A stretch of 64,000 nt of DNA from Acanthopleura granulata (GCA_016165875.1 JABBOT010000003.1:31663663-31727662), one strand, 5' to 3'; shown: positions 10,001 to 18,965, counted from the stretch's first letter. Program-made: numbers and translations. Notes: generated from the letters alone by a model not told the origin.

Positions 10001-13000
10001 GTGCAACACCTCAGATCTGCAGGGTATATGTAACCCGTGCATACTGAGAGTTCTATTATGGATGATTCAGGTCTGGAGATGGTGGGATGGGGAGGGGGGG
10101 GTGTTGAAGAAATCAGTGGCTCTAAAGCCTGTGTTATTGTCATCATGAACGCTACATGTAGCATCAGTTTAAGAACAAGCCCAGGATGTGATCACACTGT
10201 GTTTTGACATGGTTCAAACTTTAATAGTTGTATATTTTTGGCCATGTTTTAACTCTGTAGTGCATATTGAAGAGGCTGTGGTCTAGCAGTTGGAAGCCCT
10301 TGCGTTCAGGTCACTAGGGCACTCACCCAGCCTTTGGTCGGCAGAGAATTTGTAGATTCCCTCCTGTCTTACTGCTTGTCATGCCTTGGTTGACAACTCT
10401 TCTGCTCACCTGTTTGTGGTGTCTTAAATTCCATGAAGATCACTTGTTTTCCACCAATACTGTGCGCAACTCAGTGTGTCACAAGTGGAAAAGTTTGTCT
10501 CCAACATTGGTGGTGTGTGCCTGGTACCGACAGCCATCGTGTAAGTGAAAAGTTATTAACACAAAGCACATCTCATGACTGAGGCACTGTTCATGAAAAA
10601 GATTACAAAATTCTCTCATGAATGCAAAACTTGTTTGAATTCATATGGATTTGTTGGTGATTTATCTTCGTTTGAAGTATGTTGCTGCCGACTGGCGATC
10701 TGAAAGGGCCCATGCTTTTAAGCTAATCAGAGATTGACCAGCCTAAGAGCTAGGAGATATCAGCTGTCTATAAGCAGTGACATAAATGTTCTGTGTTGTC
10801 TGTCACTGTAACATGTAATAACATAGGCACAGGACACTGTTTTAATGTTATATATTTTAATGTAATATGTACATTTGTGAAGAACACTGTAAAATATTTC
10901 CAGACCATCGTGTTTTGGGGGAGTAATTCTCTCGATCATTTCATGTTGTAAATTTAAATATATACTTGAGTTCCAACAAAAACCCTAGCAGCTAACTACA
11001 GTCTGAGGCGACAAGGGTGTTCCACACTTGGAACAGTTATGTCACAGCCCAGACAGAATGGCTGTGTTTCATGCTAGCAGACAGAGCACAGTCAAATGTC
11101 AGTTTCCACTGTCATAGTAGCTGTTAGAAGAAATACTTCACCGAAATAAACATAATATTGTCCAACTTTTTGGGCAAACCTCCTTTGAACATGCACTGTC
11201 TTTTACTTCCATTCAACAACGGTCAAGTATATGATGTGCTTTCTTTTATATTTGCAGGTAACCACAGACCTGCACAAAGAATGTACCCTGGGCTTTCAGG
11301 GCACATCCAGCGCTGCTCCCATGGCTGCAGGCTGCATAGCACTGGCTCTACAAGCAAAGTAAGAACTTTGTTTCAAATGCTTTTATTTTTTAAAAATGGT
11401 AAAACCTATGCTCACTGGGAGGTTGATTGTACCAACATGCTGTCAGTGTGTTGATATATCCATGAGAATCCACAAAGGCGTCAAATCCCTAAGCCTTTAG
11501 AAGATTTATCTGTGTGTCTGTCTAGTTTTTTCGTATAATTGCCATTGGGTAAGTATGTGACCCTGAATTGAGTTATGTTTAGGTCTGCTTTGACTCTTGG
11601 TATGACAAGCAGAGTTGTCCCCCCTCCTCTGCTTTTCCTCCCCCCAGTCGGACAGGCAACCCTGTTCTGTGTTGTGAAGTATGTGTGTTTTGGTTGAGTG
11701 TTTATTTCTTGGCTGATGTTCTAGCATTCTTAGTTTGCAGAGCTGAATGATCTTGATGCAGGTGTTGTCCTCCGAGTTTGTGGTGTACAAAATTCTGCGA
11801 CAAAATGCAGAGCCTTCTGTTTAAATTTGAGGCCAGTAACTAAAACTTCAGCACATGTTTGAGGAATTCTAGCGCAACACCTCTTGTTTGTAATGTCATG
11901 CTTATATTGTTTTGTGTCCAATTTCAGCACAAATGTTTTTGTACTAGTTTCTTAATCTTTTTCATTTTACATTGCAGCCCCCGGCTGACCTGGCGAGATG
12001 TCCAGCACATAGTCGTCCACTCTGCCCGCATCACCATCAATGACGGCAGTTGGATTCACAATGGAGCAGGCTTCCATGTCAGCTCTAACTTTGGCTTTGG
12101 GGTCCTGGACTGTAGCAGAATGGTGATGCTGGCCCAGGGCTGGACCAATGTCCCTCACAGGCATATATGTGAGAGCCCTGTACAGATCGTCAACCAGTAA
12201 GTATGCAGTTTATTTGGTCGACTCTGATTGTTTGGTGGACTGTAGCAGAATGGTGACGCTGGCCCCGGGCTGGAGCAATATCCCTGACTGGCATATCTGT
12301 GAGAGCCCTCTACAGAACATCAACCACTAAGTACAGTTTGTGTTGGTCTCACAAAACCCCAGACTGTTTGGTGCTTGTCCATCTGTCACCTAAGTCATGA
12401 GAGACATGGGTTCACTGCCAATCTCAGACTGGGAAGTTTCATGGTTACCCCTGATTCAATTCTGTGAAGGCATTGGTGGTTTGAGAGCCTTTGTCTTCCA
12501 TCAATGTGACCTACTGTAACGCTTCAACCTTTATACATGTTTGAAAGGAGTTTAGTCAAGCATATTCTGAGAAAATTATTCTGTGTAAAGTGAGAAACTT
12601 TTACTTTTGTGAAGTTGTCTAATTGGGCAAACCAACTAATGTGCATGTAGTTTCCAAAATCAAATTAAAAAGTTGAGGAATTGGGGTATGTCACAGTTAA
12701 AGGAGAAGAAAACATAAAAATGATGTGAAAATCAGATTAAAGAGTGTCAAGACTTATTTGCAAATATGGTCTTTAATATTTTTTGTGATGTTTTTGTTTA
12801 GGAGAAAGAGGTATTTGAAAATATTTTTGTGTGGTGTGTATTTGGGACCAACTTTTGGATGATGCATAATAATGTTGTAAATAAGAATGTGAATGCATGT
12901 CTAATAAATTTCTTTCAGTGTTAATTTTGTGTTTGTGTGGAACCATATGCATATAACCTGAATTATGATAATATTTATGAACATATTACAACCATAAACA

Positions 13001-14288
13001 TGATCCAAATCCAGGTTGATCGCATTTGTTGACCAAACAAGACAAACTGTAGTGCAAAAATATTTATTAAACATACGTAACATCCTCATTATTACACAAA
13101 AACTATGAATACCAAAAGGTGGCTCCAAAATACCCACCATGCAAGAACATTGAAGACCACATACACAACTAACTTTTTGCACTCTTTCATCAAACTTCAT
13201 GTATTTTTTATGTTTTCTCCACCTTTAAATGCTAAATGCACATGTTGTTTTACAGGTTGTGCTGAACAGTTTGTTGTCTGATTCTGTTTACTTCTTCCAG
13301 AATAATAGAGAGTCGTGGTAATTTGACCTTGACCCTGGAAACAGATGCCTGCGCTGGAGAAGATGACTGCCGCGTCAATTCCCTCGAACACGTCCAGGTT
13401 GCCATCAAGCTGAACCTGACGTATCGCGGGGACTGTCAGATATTTCTGCAGTCTCCCCTGGGGACGAGATCAGAGATGCTGTCCCCCAGGCCTGCAGACA
13501 ACAGTACGGAGGGGATAGACTTCACCTTCACCACAGTGCAGATGTGGGGGGAGGACCCCAGAGGTACATGGACTTTAGTGGTGCAGGACCGCACCAGGGA
13601 CGGAGAGAGGGTGAATGAAGGCCTGATGGAACACTGGGGACTCGTGTTGCATGGGTATGATGATCAGAATTACTCACAGCACAGGAGAGTTCTCAAGAGG
13701 TCATACATCCCTGACAAGACGGAGGTGGATCTGATCATGTCCAGGGAACGAGAACAGTCGTTGACGGTCAGGGTCAGGCAGTTTGAGGACGGCACTGAGG
13801 CGAAGGACGACGCCCTCCATGTGGACACCAACCCAGACACTGAACCCGACGCTGATGTGAACCTGAGTCCGGAAGAAATCAAAACGCTGTCAGGGTTGCT
13901 GGAAGCTTTCCAGATGAAAAAAGGGAGGACAACCAAGAATCATCTGAAGCGGACGCTGGAAGCCATCCTGAACAAGAAGGCTGCACAGAAGAAGAAGAAG
14001 AAGAATGAAAATTCAAAGGAAAGTGCGCTAGATCGTGTATGGAAGGATTACCCAGATCTCATGGCAAGTATCAGCAAGAGAATTGATAAACTGCTACAGA
14101 ATCTCAGAGATACATCTGACTTTAAGGCAGCAGATATGAAACAGAAGAAGTCGGATATTGAGGAGTCTGATTTGAAAAGACTTGTTCTTCAGACGAAAGT
14201 GCGAAAGAAAAGTCAACCCGCAGAACATGAAGACAGTCTTCAGGAAGCAATGGATAAGATACAGCAGCTAATACAAGACTGGGAATAG
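842..14288 (+). CDS. PCSK1: Proprotein convertase, PC1/3-like (subtilisin/kexin family S8B), 3' nine exons, 5'-incomplete
   Basis: This is a calcium-dependent serine endoprotease of the secretory pathway that should cut prohormones and proneuropeptides after paired basic residues. Nine exons join in phase to 752 residues plus TAG. Numbering from the first visible residue: prodomain end with REKRRR at 12-17; catalytic Asp110 in ILDDGID; His151 in HGTRCAG; SASWGP; oxyanion Asn252 in WATGNGG; Ser334 in GTSSAAP; P domain about 420-542 with RGD at 466-468 and WGEDPRGTW; then a charged 210-residue tail. The oxyanion Asn excludes PC2, which has Asp. Absence of a Cys-rich region and of a membrane segment argues against furin, PC5 and PC7. 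The short C-terminal helix resembles the PC1/3 sorting helix. Some stretches (WYLINKGQ, YNSHG) look PC2-like. The family is certain; the PC1/3 assignment is likely. Signal peptide and most of the prodomain lie upstream of the window. Confidence 0.9.
1120..1204 (+). mobile_element. SINE head-like fragment
   Basis: CTGTGGCTCAGATGGTTAAA followed by GTGCTGGCTTGC looks like the A-box region of a tRNA-derived SINE different from family I. No clear B box or tail is seen, and the MITE-like element at 1205 interrupts what follows. Confidence 0.4.
1205..1393 (-). mobile_element. MITE-like element, copy 1
   Basis: The ends are inverted repeats: GGCCATCCTTAAA on the left and TTTAAGGATGACC on the right, each next to a CCCAACA/CGCCCAACA motif. 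The interior (GGGTCCTACTCAAAAG, TTTTTATTGGTATTTTGATA) matches the reverse complement of the element at 3100-3331. No transposase is present, so it would be non-autonomous. Confidence 0.75.
1884..2030 (+). CDS. PCSK1: Convertase exon 2: catalytic aspartate exon
   Basis: The acceptor is ttaatatgagcag/ATT and the donor TAT/gtgagt; the exon is 49 codons in phase 0. INKGQ follows WYL directly, as INTGQ does in PC2-type enzymes. It carries DLNVQVAW, then GFTGKGVV, then [14 protein letters not shown]. The first Asp of the DD pair (codon 1986-1988) is the catalytic Asp. An alternative acceptor three bases upstream would add one Gln. Confidence 0.92.
2031..2775 (+). other. Convertase intron 2
   Basis: The intron has a gtgagt donor and a ttcag acceptor. 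It holds a SINE-like copy (about 2385-2515); the rest shows nothing recognisable. Confidence 0.85.
2385..2515 (+). mobile_element. SINE-like repeat (family II), 3' part
   Basis: CACCAGTAACTTGCCAAAGG, then CAGGCACTCCTCTTTCCTCC, then GAGAAATTCTTGAGTATCAC define a body also found near 7230, 9290, 18430, 18900 and 22850. The end (gaaattcttgagta) is shared with family I. Confidence 0.6.
2776..2852 (+). CDS. PCSK1: Convertase exon 3: acidic calcium-site linker
   Basis: The acceptor is gcatgcttcag/GAC and the donor CAACAG/gtgagt, giving 25 codons plus 2 bases. It encodes [19 protein letters not shown], the Asp/Asn-rich segment just before the catalytic His that matches the DPEASYDFND stretch of PC1/3. 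The split codon joins exon 4 as AG+C (Ser), giving YNSHGTR. Confidence 0.9.
3100..3331 (+). mobile_element. MITE-like element, copy 2
   Basis: The terminal inverted repeats are about 32 bp: left GGCCATCCTTAAAGAAGTGT then TTGTTGGGCG, right the complement of GGCCATCCTTAAAAATATGT then TTGTTGGGCA. There is no coding capacity. The interior aligns in inverse orientation with the copy at 1205-1393, so the two form a long-range inverted repeat within one pre-mRNA. Confidence 0.8.
4081..4335. repeat. Spaced direct repeat of about 41 bp
   Basis: TTTGACCTGACCCCTTGGGT with TACTGCCCAAGAATAACGGA (4081-4121) recurs as TTTGACCTTGACCCCTTGGA with TTACCGCCCAAGAATAACGG (4294-4335), about 213 bp apart. The family is not recognised; it could be termini or sub-repeats of an old element. 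Confidence 0.6.
5680..5901 (+). other. Small intronic ORF, 73 codons, unknown
   Basis: The ATG is in a good context (aaaATGG) and opens a frame of mixed composition ending CCCKRKS. There is no signal peptide, no recognised domain and no matching flanking exon. It is most likely a chance ORF or old repeat; it is recorded because its composition is less biased than its surroundings. Confidence 0.12.
7160..7375 (+). mobile_element. SINE-like repeat (family II)
   Basis: GAAGATCACTTCCGTTCCAC, TGTTACATGTGGGAAGGC, CAGTAACTTGCCAGATATCA and TGGCACTCTGGTTTTCTCC follow the family II order, ending GAAATTCTGAAGTATGGTGT. The copy is degenerate. Confidence 0.55.
7923..8011 (+). CDS. PCSK1: Convertase exon 4: catalytic histidine exon
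   Basis: The acceptor is tgtgttggcag/CCATGG and the donor ATTGGAG/gtgact. The exon encodes [18 protein letters not shown] and [11 protein letters not shown]. The His codon is 7924-7926. The block HGTRCAGE followed by CGVGVAY is diagnostic of kexin-type convertases. The terminal Gly codon is split 1+2 with exon 5. Confidence 0.93.
8012..8694 (+). other. Convertase intron 4
   Basis: The donor is gtgact and the acceptor taag. The intron is AT-rich; I see no repeat or gene in it. Confidence 0.85.
8695..8867 (+). CDS. PCSK1: Convertase exon 5: VRMLDG and SASWGP block
   Basis: The acceptor is ccctatttaag/GTGTGAGG and the donor CTAAAG/gtaaag, giving 57 full codons after the split Gly. It carries [14 protein letters not shown], then [16 protein letters not shown], the conserved core of the convertase substrate-binding cleft. 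Furin has PEDDGKTVDGP at the same place, so Arg replaces a cleft Glu and Glu replaces an Asp. Confidence 0.93.
8868..9398 (+). other. Convertase intron 5
   Basis: The donor is gtaaag and the acceptor tacag. It contains a degenerate family II SINE-like copy at about 9200-9355 (GCTTGCCAAAGATCAGTGG, TTTATTCCAGGCACTTCAG). Confidence 0.8.
9200..9355 (+). mobile_element. SINE-like repeat (family II), degenerate
   Basis: GCTTGCCAAAGATCAGTGGT and TTATTCCAGGCACTTCAGTT follow the family II body; the tail is lost. Confidence 0.5.
9399..9638 (+). CDS. PCSK1: Convertase exon 6: oxyanion asparagine and S1 pocket
   Basis: The acceptor is ttggctgtacag/GGC and the donor ATCAAA/gtggca, exactly 80 codons. WATGNGG (Asn codon 9441-9443) supplies the oxyanion hole. 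CNADGY keeps the S1 Asp and Tyr, but Ala replaces the second Cys of the usual [22 protein letters not shown] replaces the usual CSSTLATxYSSG, and the loop before VTTDL is about nine residues longer than in furin. The donor is weak (gtggca) but gives the expected IK/VTTDL join. Confidence 0.88.
9639..10050 (+). repeat. Three-copy tandem repeat (131 and 140 bp periods) starting at the exon 6 donor
   Basis: The units start with GTGGCAAGTGTTACTGTAGA at 9639, 9770 and 9910 and end with GTAACCCGTGCATACTGAGA. Copies 1 and 2 are nearly identical except for a 9-base difference (atgttgggg) near the start; copy 3 is more diverged. The first base of unit 1 is the first intron base, so the donor sequence gtggcaagt occurs three times. 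Confidence 0.9.
10262..10560 (+). mobile_element. SINE-like element with tRNA-like head (family II)
   Basis: GAGGCTGTGGTCTAGCAGTT followed by GGAAGCCCTTGCGTTCAGG resembles an A-box head. The body has GAAGATCACTTGTTTTCCAC, as in the copy at 7160, and the end has GCCATCGTGTAAGTGAAAAG. Confidence 0.5.
11258..11358 (+). CDS. PCSK1: Convertase exon 7: catalytic serine exon
   Basis: The acceptor is tatatttgcag/GTAACC and the donor CAAGCAAA/gtaaga, giving 33 codons plus 2 bases. It encodes [14 protein letters not shown], then [19 protein letters not shown]. The nucleophile Ser codon is 11306-11308. The family usually has GTSASAP, so this copy has swapped Ser/Ala after the nucleophile, as in PC7 (GTSAAAP). 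The split codon joins exon 8 as AA+C (Asn). Confidence 0.93.
11359..11977 (+). other. Convertase intron 7
   Basis: The donor is gtaaga and the acceptor attgcag. No repeat or RNA gene is seen. Confidence 0.85.
11978..12196 (+). CDS. PCSK1: Convertase exon 8: end of catalytic domain
   Basis: The acceptor is catttcattttacattgcag-type with C/CCCCGG following, and the donor is CAACCA/gtaagt. It encodes [47 protein letters not shown] and [10 protein letters not shown]. LTWRDxQH and GFGxLD are conserved across the family. The last 89 bases plus the donor and 40 intronic bases are duplicated immediately downstream (see 12237-12374). Confidence 0.92.
12197..13300 (+). other. Convertase intron 8
   Basis: The donor is gtaagt and the acceptor ttccag. 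It begins with the duplicated exon 8 segment (copy at 12237-12374). The remainder is AT-rich, with a vague family II-like stretch near 12380-12540. Confidence 0.85.
12237..12374 (+). pseudogene. Partial tandem duplicate of exon 8 with dead splice donor
   Basis: The copy matches 12104-12236 at a period of 130 bp: the last 89 exon bases, the donor and about 40 intron bases. It encodes [12 protein letters not shown] and [15 protein letters not shown], compared with [12 protein letters not shown] and [15 protein letters not shown] in the true exon. About ten substitutions separate the two over 89 bases, with no stop or frameshift. The donor CAACCA/gtaagt has become CAACCActaagt, so it cannot be used as is, and the front of the exon is absent. 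Confidence 0.85.
13301..14288 (+). CDS. PCSK1: Convertase terminal exon: P domain and charged C-terminal tail
   Basis: The acceptor is tacttcttccag/AATAATAG. There are 328 codons and TAG at 14286-14288. The P domain runs to about WGLVLHG and contains [19 protein letters not shown], with an RGD and N-glycosylation sequons (NLT, NLT, NST). The tail (about 210 residues) has no Cys and no membrane segment. It contains several dibasic sites, a Lys-rich run encoded by an AAG repeat near 13986-14004, and a final segment [19 protein letters not shown] that should form an amphipathic helix. PC1/3 ends in a comparable helix used for granule sorting; equivalence here is inferred. Confidence 0.93.
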
Positions 14289-16258
14289 TGGTTATTGGAA
14301 TAGGCATTTGGGGGACCTCTGAGTGGGTCTGACCATGTAGCCGAGATGTTAATACGGATGTTCTGTGTAGGTGTGTAACTTACAGATCTACAAAGTGAGT
14401 AAACTGGTTTTGTAACGCATCATTAAAACAAGTACTCATTGTGTGAAGTACTGATATCTTGCAAGCCACTGTCTGAGGTGGTTACTGTCTCCTTTCAGCA
14501 TACACGCTTAGTTATGAATTTACAGCAGAGAATAGAGTGGATCAAAATATATATGTGTGTTCTTACATTCTATTCTTGTCAAACTAATCCTTGAAATATT
14601 GTGCTTTAATCTGTGTGTATTATATGAATATCTCCCACATGTTAAAAAACTTCCTCATTTCTACAAACTTATCACATGTTCCTACAGTGTTTTGGGGGTG
14701 TAATTTGGGGCCATTTCTCTTTCTGGGTGGAAAGAAATTTCTATTTCTGTGAAGGCATGGTATTATCCAACCCATCAAACATAAATTATCATCCCAGTCT
14801 AAACATTAATGAAAAGCTGAATGAATTGCATTCAGGCTTGCCTTTGAAAATGTGAAAAAAAAATGTAGAAATAGAGAGAAAAAAAATGTACTTGGCCTTT
14901 TATCATGAAATGCATATTTCAAATTAGGAATGCCAGTTTGATTGTTGTAACCTTATATGCCTTCATGAAATCACATGTATGTGAAGAGAACTTGTACCAG
15001 GAGTAAGAAAATGTTACACAGCAAGTGGCTCAAATGAAAGATTTACCATTTTTTGGTTTTAGCCTTTTGCTTGTACATCTTGAATACACTGTAACTTAAT
15101 TCTGTGGAACTACATGTGTAAAGTTTTAAATTGGCCATTTCAAAAGTAGATTGAAACACTGAGAGAAAGGGAAATATAATATTGTGGGACTTGAGCTTTG
15201 TGTTTTTTAGTTTAGCTCAAGTTTGAGTTTAATCTGTTAAAAGGTCATTTCTTGTGAAACTTTCAGCCTCCAATTCTGACTTTTATCTCTTTGATCAACA
15301 CTTACACTGTGCATGTGCTGACATGGAAGACTGGCTCATTGTTTTCTTCAGCAGTTTATATGTGATAATCACTTGCTTGTCATTTGCAAAACAGAATAAC
15401 TTTATTAGCCAACAATACTTGTTCAAGTTGGGTATATCATGATATCATTTCACTTCATGTTGTAAACAATATATGTCCTACATATTCTAAAACAACAAGT
15501 GTAACGGAGCGCAAGGAAACTCTTTAAAGCGCTGCTGTTCAGTAGGTTAGCCCGGTACGAAACTCAAATCTATGATGGTCAAGTAATTTGAATAATGGAG
15601 TAATACAGTATTTCATTGCTTTTGTCAATCGTTTTCTTGTTTGATCCAATGCTTTGGCACATGTCTGTGTGTTATGTGTCACATCAGAATTAGTTGGGTC
15701 GAATTTGACATGAATTTTGTTCACTGGCGTGTCATGATTTTTTTCCACCCTTTACCCGGTATACTTAATTGCTGAGCATCTGAAATGTCCTAAGGTATAC
15801 AAAGTCATCCGATAATGTGGTTAATGAAATTGTGATACGACTTGTTACTGATTGCCTTAAGCCATGCACAGTTTATGTTCGTGGCCTTGTATGTTTTACA
15901 GATGTTTTATAAATATCCTAAGAATTGGATTGTCCCACATACATACATTATATTTTTGTTACCAATCTTTAAGAGCTTTAATACGTTATGTTTTCAGGGA
16001 TGCACAGCATTTATATTTAAACGCTTTTTTTGTCCAGTGGTTGTGTTGCTTACATGAAGTATCGTCCATGTATATGTGATGTTGATATAAATTATTGGAT
16101 TTCTCTTTGAAGTATATTTGAAACCAGAATTGAGTGATGTTTTACTTGTAAGTTTGAACACATACTATGCAATTTCCTTGTACAAGTATATTTTTTGTCT
16201 GAAATCGTTTATTTTTGTATTTTATATTGAAAATAAACATGTGTTCTGTAAGTATTTT
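14289..16258 (+). other. Probable 3' UTR of the convertase
   Basis: The DNA after the stop is AT-rich with no sustained open frame or recognisable repeat. It runs about 2 kb to the first canonical poly(A) signal seen (16232). The limits are inferred; transcripts would fix them. Confidence 0.5.
16232..16237 (+). promoter_or_regulatory. Candidate polyadenylation signal AATAAA
   Basis: AATAAA is followed within 10-25 bases by a GT-rich stretch (gtgttctgtaagtattttt), the usual layout of a cleavage and polyadenylation site. It is the first canonical hexamer I found after the stop codon. Confidence 0.5.
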
Positions 16259-17052
16259 TGTACCTATATAATATAAAATAACAAATACATCAGTAGCTAT
16301 ATACTGGACTTAGTACACTTGACAATTGCCTTGAAACACATGTGTCTTCAACGTTTGACTGTCATCAATTTAAAGGTCTCCAATTTTCTATTCTCAAAAG
16401 CCCTGTAATCCAGCGTTTTGTGGATTTGCTCTCGCTGGTCCTTTATAAGTCGCGAGTTTTGTCAGATATTTGGCCAGTACTTTCTCTTGACTCTATCAAG
16501 TTGTCTATACCCATAAACATCACCTCCATTGTTTAGGCGAAGTGGAAATAGAAATAATCAAAAACAAATAAATGAAAATAAGCTACTTAGCGGGACTTCC
16601 CTTTAATGAACAAAGCTGTAATATTACGAGGCTGTTTTTCGGAAGTTATTCTGTTGAAGAGATACATGCTGCTCTGTTCTGCAGCTATCACCCATGCCCT
16701 CTTCATACCAACTCCATGTCGACAGAACTGTGTCTTCGACTTCAAATTAAGTTCGCTATGTAGACATACATTGTGATGGAAAAAAATAAAATAAAATCAA
16801 TGAAACTACCTGTACGTGTTTTTGTATTGTTTTTTTTTTTCTTAAATTTATTTAATATTTGTTTGTATGAGACGTAATGTCGATATGTGGTCATCTTCTC
16901 TTTAATAATTAGCCTCTCCTGTCTTGACTCCAAACAGCTGCAACGCGGTATTTTGTAGGAGATGTGAACGTTTTTTGTGTAGAAGGCGACTGTTTGCTGA
17001 CACTTTTATGGCTTTGTGGTTTGAACCCACTCTGAATCTGCAGGTACCTGCT

Positions 17053-17230
17053 TGTAATTTATTTATGTGATTGGTGTTTGTTTCACTTATACGGAGAAGC
17101 GTTAAGTATGCGAGTAGAGGAAACTGGGATAAACCCAATTTAATTGTAATTGAAGTATCGCGACTTCAACCTCTGGAGTTGAAGTCACTACACAGAATCA
17201 GCAAGAGCTGGGTTCGATCCTCTAACCTCA
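17053..17230 (-). mobile_element. SINE family I, degenerate
   Basis: ATTTATTTATGTGATTGGTG, CACTTATACGGAGAAGCG and GAGCTGGGTTCGATCC keep the family I order on the minus strand, with gaps. Confidence 0.6.
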
Positions 17231-17769
17231 TTCTTCTGGGACTGATTGGCTCTCACGATACTTCTTTCTGATGTAATATCCTTATGAAGGTTGCTTTTGT
17301 TCAGCGATATATTTATTAACTATATTAAGTTAGTTTCCTTTTCTACTTCGCACAGCGAAAGTTGTGGCTGGCTGCGGCTGCGCGTCTCTTGGCCAATGAG
17401 GTGTGCTCAAAACAAGCATGCGGCCTAAGTCAGGGATTTGTGCAGTAGTTTTAGTAAAAGGTCAAGAACATTTCACTTACAGACGACGCGATTAATGTCT
17501 TGATTTGAGGGACATAGAAAATATATATACCAGAAGATCCCATCAACATGTGGTGTAAATAACATGGGGTCTTCACCTGGCACCTTATTTACATGCATAC
17601 CTGATCTAAACCTTCATCCATCACTGGTTTGGGAAAGAAAGGGTAAACCATTTTTATTTTATTTGCCTGTCCTTTACAAAATACCCGGAACCGCCTCTAG
17701 CTTTAGTGGCAACTATTGTGTATCTTGGTCAATGACGCCTGCTGTATCGAAGTGTACAAGAATTTATTG

Positions 17770-17820
17770 CTTTATTTGATTAGAGTTTTACGCAGTACCC
17801 AAGAATACTTCTCCTATCGA
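17770..17820 (-). mobile_element. SINE family I, 3' fragment
   Basis: CTTTATTTGATTAGAGTTTT followed by ACGCAGTACCCAAGAATACT matches the conserved 3' end of family I only. Confidence 0.6.
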
Positions 17821-17997
17821 AGTGTTTGAAACAGCGGTACATGCATTTGCTCAAAACATTCTCTGATGTTGACATTCATATCAAGTACGGAATATGTAGC
17901 CTACTTTCCATATCACAGTTCACCAGTCTCTTTTTCACAAGCAGCTGCTGAATGTATATAGACCTATACGATATATATTTAGGTTATTCAGAATGGA

Positions 17998-18027
17998 CCC
18001 CCCCCCCCCCCCAAAAAAAAAAAAAAA
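17998..18027 (+). repeat. Homopolymer tract C15-A15
   Basis: A run of about 15 C is followed directly by about 15 A. It is prone to assembly and length error. Confidence 0.9.
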
Positions 18028-18035
18028 TTAGTTAC

Positions 18036-18117
18036 GTGAAGATGTCAGATGTCGTGTAAGATGATGTTACGTTATGCGGTGCACGCATGCATGTTTGACA
18101 ATATAATGCTTACATGG
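18036..18117 (+). repeat. Diverged duplicate, copy 1 (partner at 19222-19318)
   Basis: GAAGATGTCAGATGTCGTGT then GATGATGTTACGTTATGCGG is repeated at 19222-19318 as GAAGATGTCAGATGCGGTGC then GACGATGTTACGTAATGCGG, followed in both by taatgcttac/taatgcttaa. The family is unknown. Confidence 0.6.
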
Positions 18118-18424
18118 CGTTGCTCATGAGGTCACCACGACATTCGAGTAGTTCGAGTATTTAAACCGGCCACAGATTCTGGAGTTTTGCTTTGCGTAGA
18201 TATATAGATGACCCAGATATATACATATTCCCTTCGATCAATTTAGTAAAGTAATGCACTGTTGCGCCGTTTGGGGGACAATCAGGCACATTCATTTAAA
18301 GAATTTTGCAATCACTTTTGGAGACGGTCCCTGACGTTTATGTATACTCTAAATACGTCTAAATGTGGGCGAATTCTGTTCACAACACATTGAACGTGAT
18401 TGGTCTATCACTACAACGAATGGT

Positions 18425-18580
18425 CTGTTCCTCATGTGTTGCCGGACAGTTTATCAGTAACTTGCCCAGTGACCAGGTTTACCTCAGATATAATATTGAC
18501 CGCCATGTATCGTAAATATGAAAAACAAAAAATGCAGAGTATGGCATTAAATAACAAGCAAATAAATAAATCTTAGGTCA
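18425..18580 (+). mobile_element. SINE-like repeat (family II) with A-rich tail
   Basis: TTTATCAGTAACTTGCCCAG, GACCGCCATGTATCGTAAAT and GAGTATGGCATTAAATAACA, then AAATAAATAAAT, give the full 3' half of the family. Confidence 0.65.
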
Positions 18581-18839
18581 ACAGATATATGTTTTATTTG
18601 GAATGCTGCTCCATTATATATAACGTCGAGAGGTGCTTTTCTGAAATCGTTATATTGGACACAGGAGATGCAGGGTCAATCTTCACCTTGGAAGACAGGA
18701 GATTAGAACACATACCTCATCCCACCCCCCACACAAACACACACCTCCTGAACTCCATCACCGCATGTGTCCCCGTGGTGACAAGGAGCGGTTTACGATG
18801 CTCTTGTAGCCTTTTGCGAAGTATAACACCAGCTGAAGA

Positions 18840-18965
18840 CTACTTGTTTTCCAATAATATATGGTGTATGTATATCTCAGTTCGTCACATACCAACTTGC
18901 CAAAGTCCTTTGTTAGCGGTGGATAAAAATGTTCGAGTAATACATGGCGTCAAACAACATGCAGT
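18840..18965 (+). mobile_element. SINE-like repeat (family II)
   Basis: CACATACCAACTTGCCAAAG and GAGTAATACATGGCGTCAAA follow the family II body and end. An open frame across 18589-18972 runs into this copy and is not taken as a gene. Confidence 0.5.

Larger units (their letters stand above)
9639..11257 (+). other. Convertase intron 6
   Basis: The donor is gtggca and the acceptor tttgcag. It holds the tandem repeat (9639-10050) and a SINE-like copy (about 10262-10560). The remaining sequence shows nothing recognisable. Confidence 0.85.

Noticed and set aside
12148..12330. Frame reading through the exon 8 donor into the duplicated copy
   Set aside because: It is out of frame with the convertase and arises from the tandem duplication.
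17200..17230. GGGTTCGATCC, a tRNA B-box-like match
   Set aside because: It lies in a degenerate SINE and no cloverleaf can be formed; no genuine tRNA gene was found.
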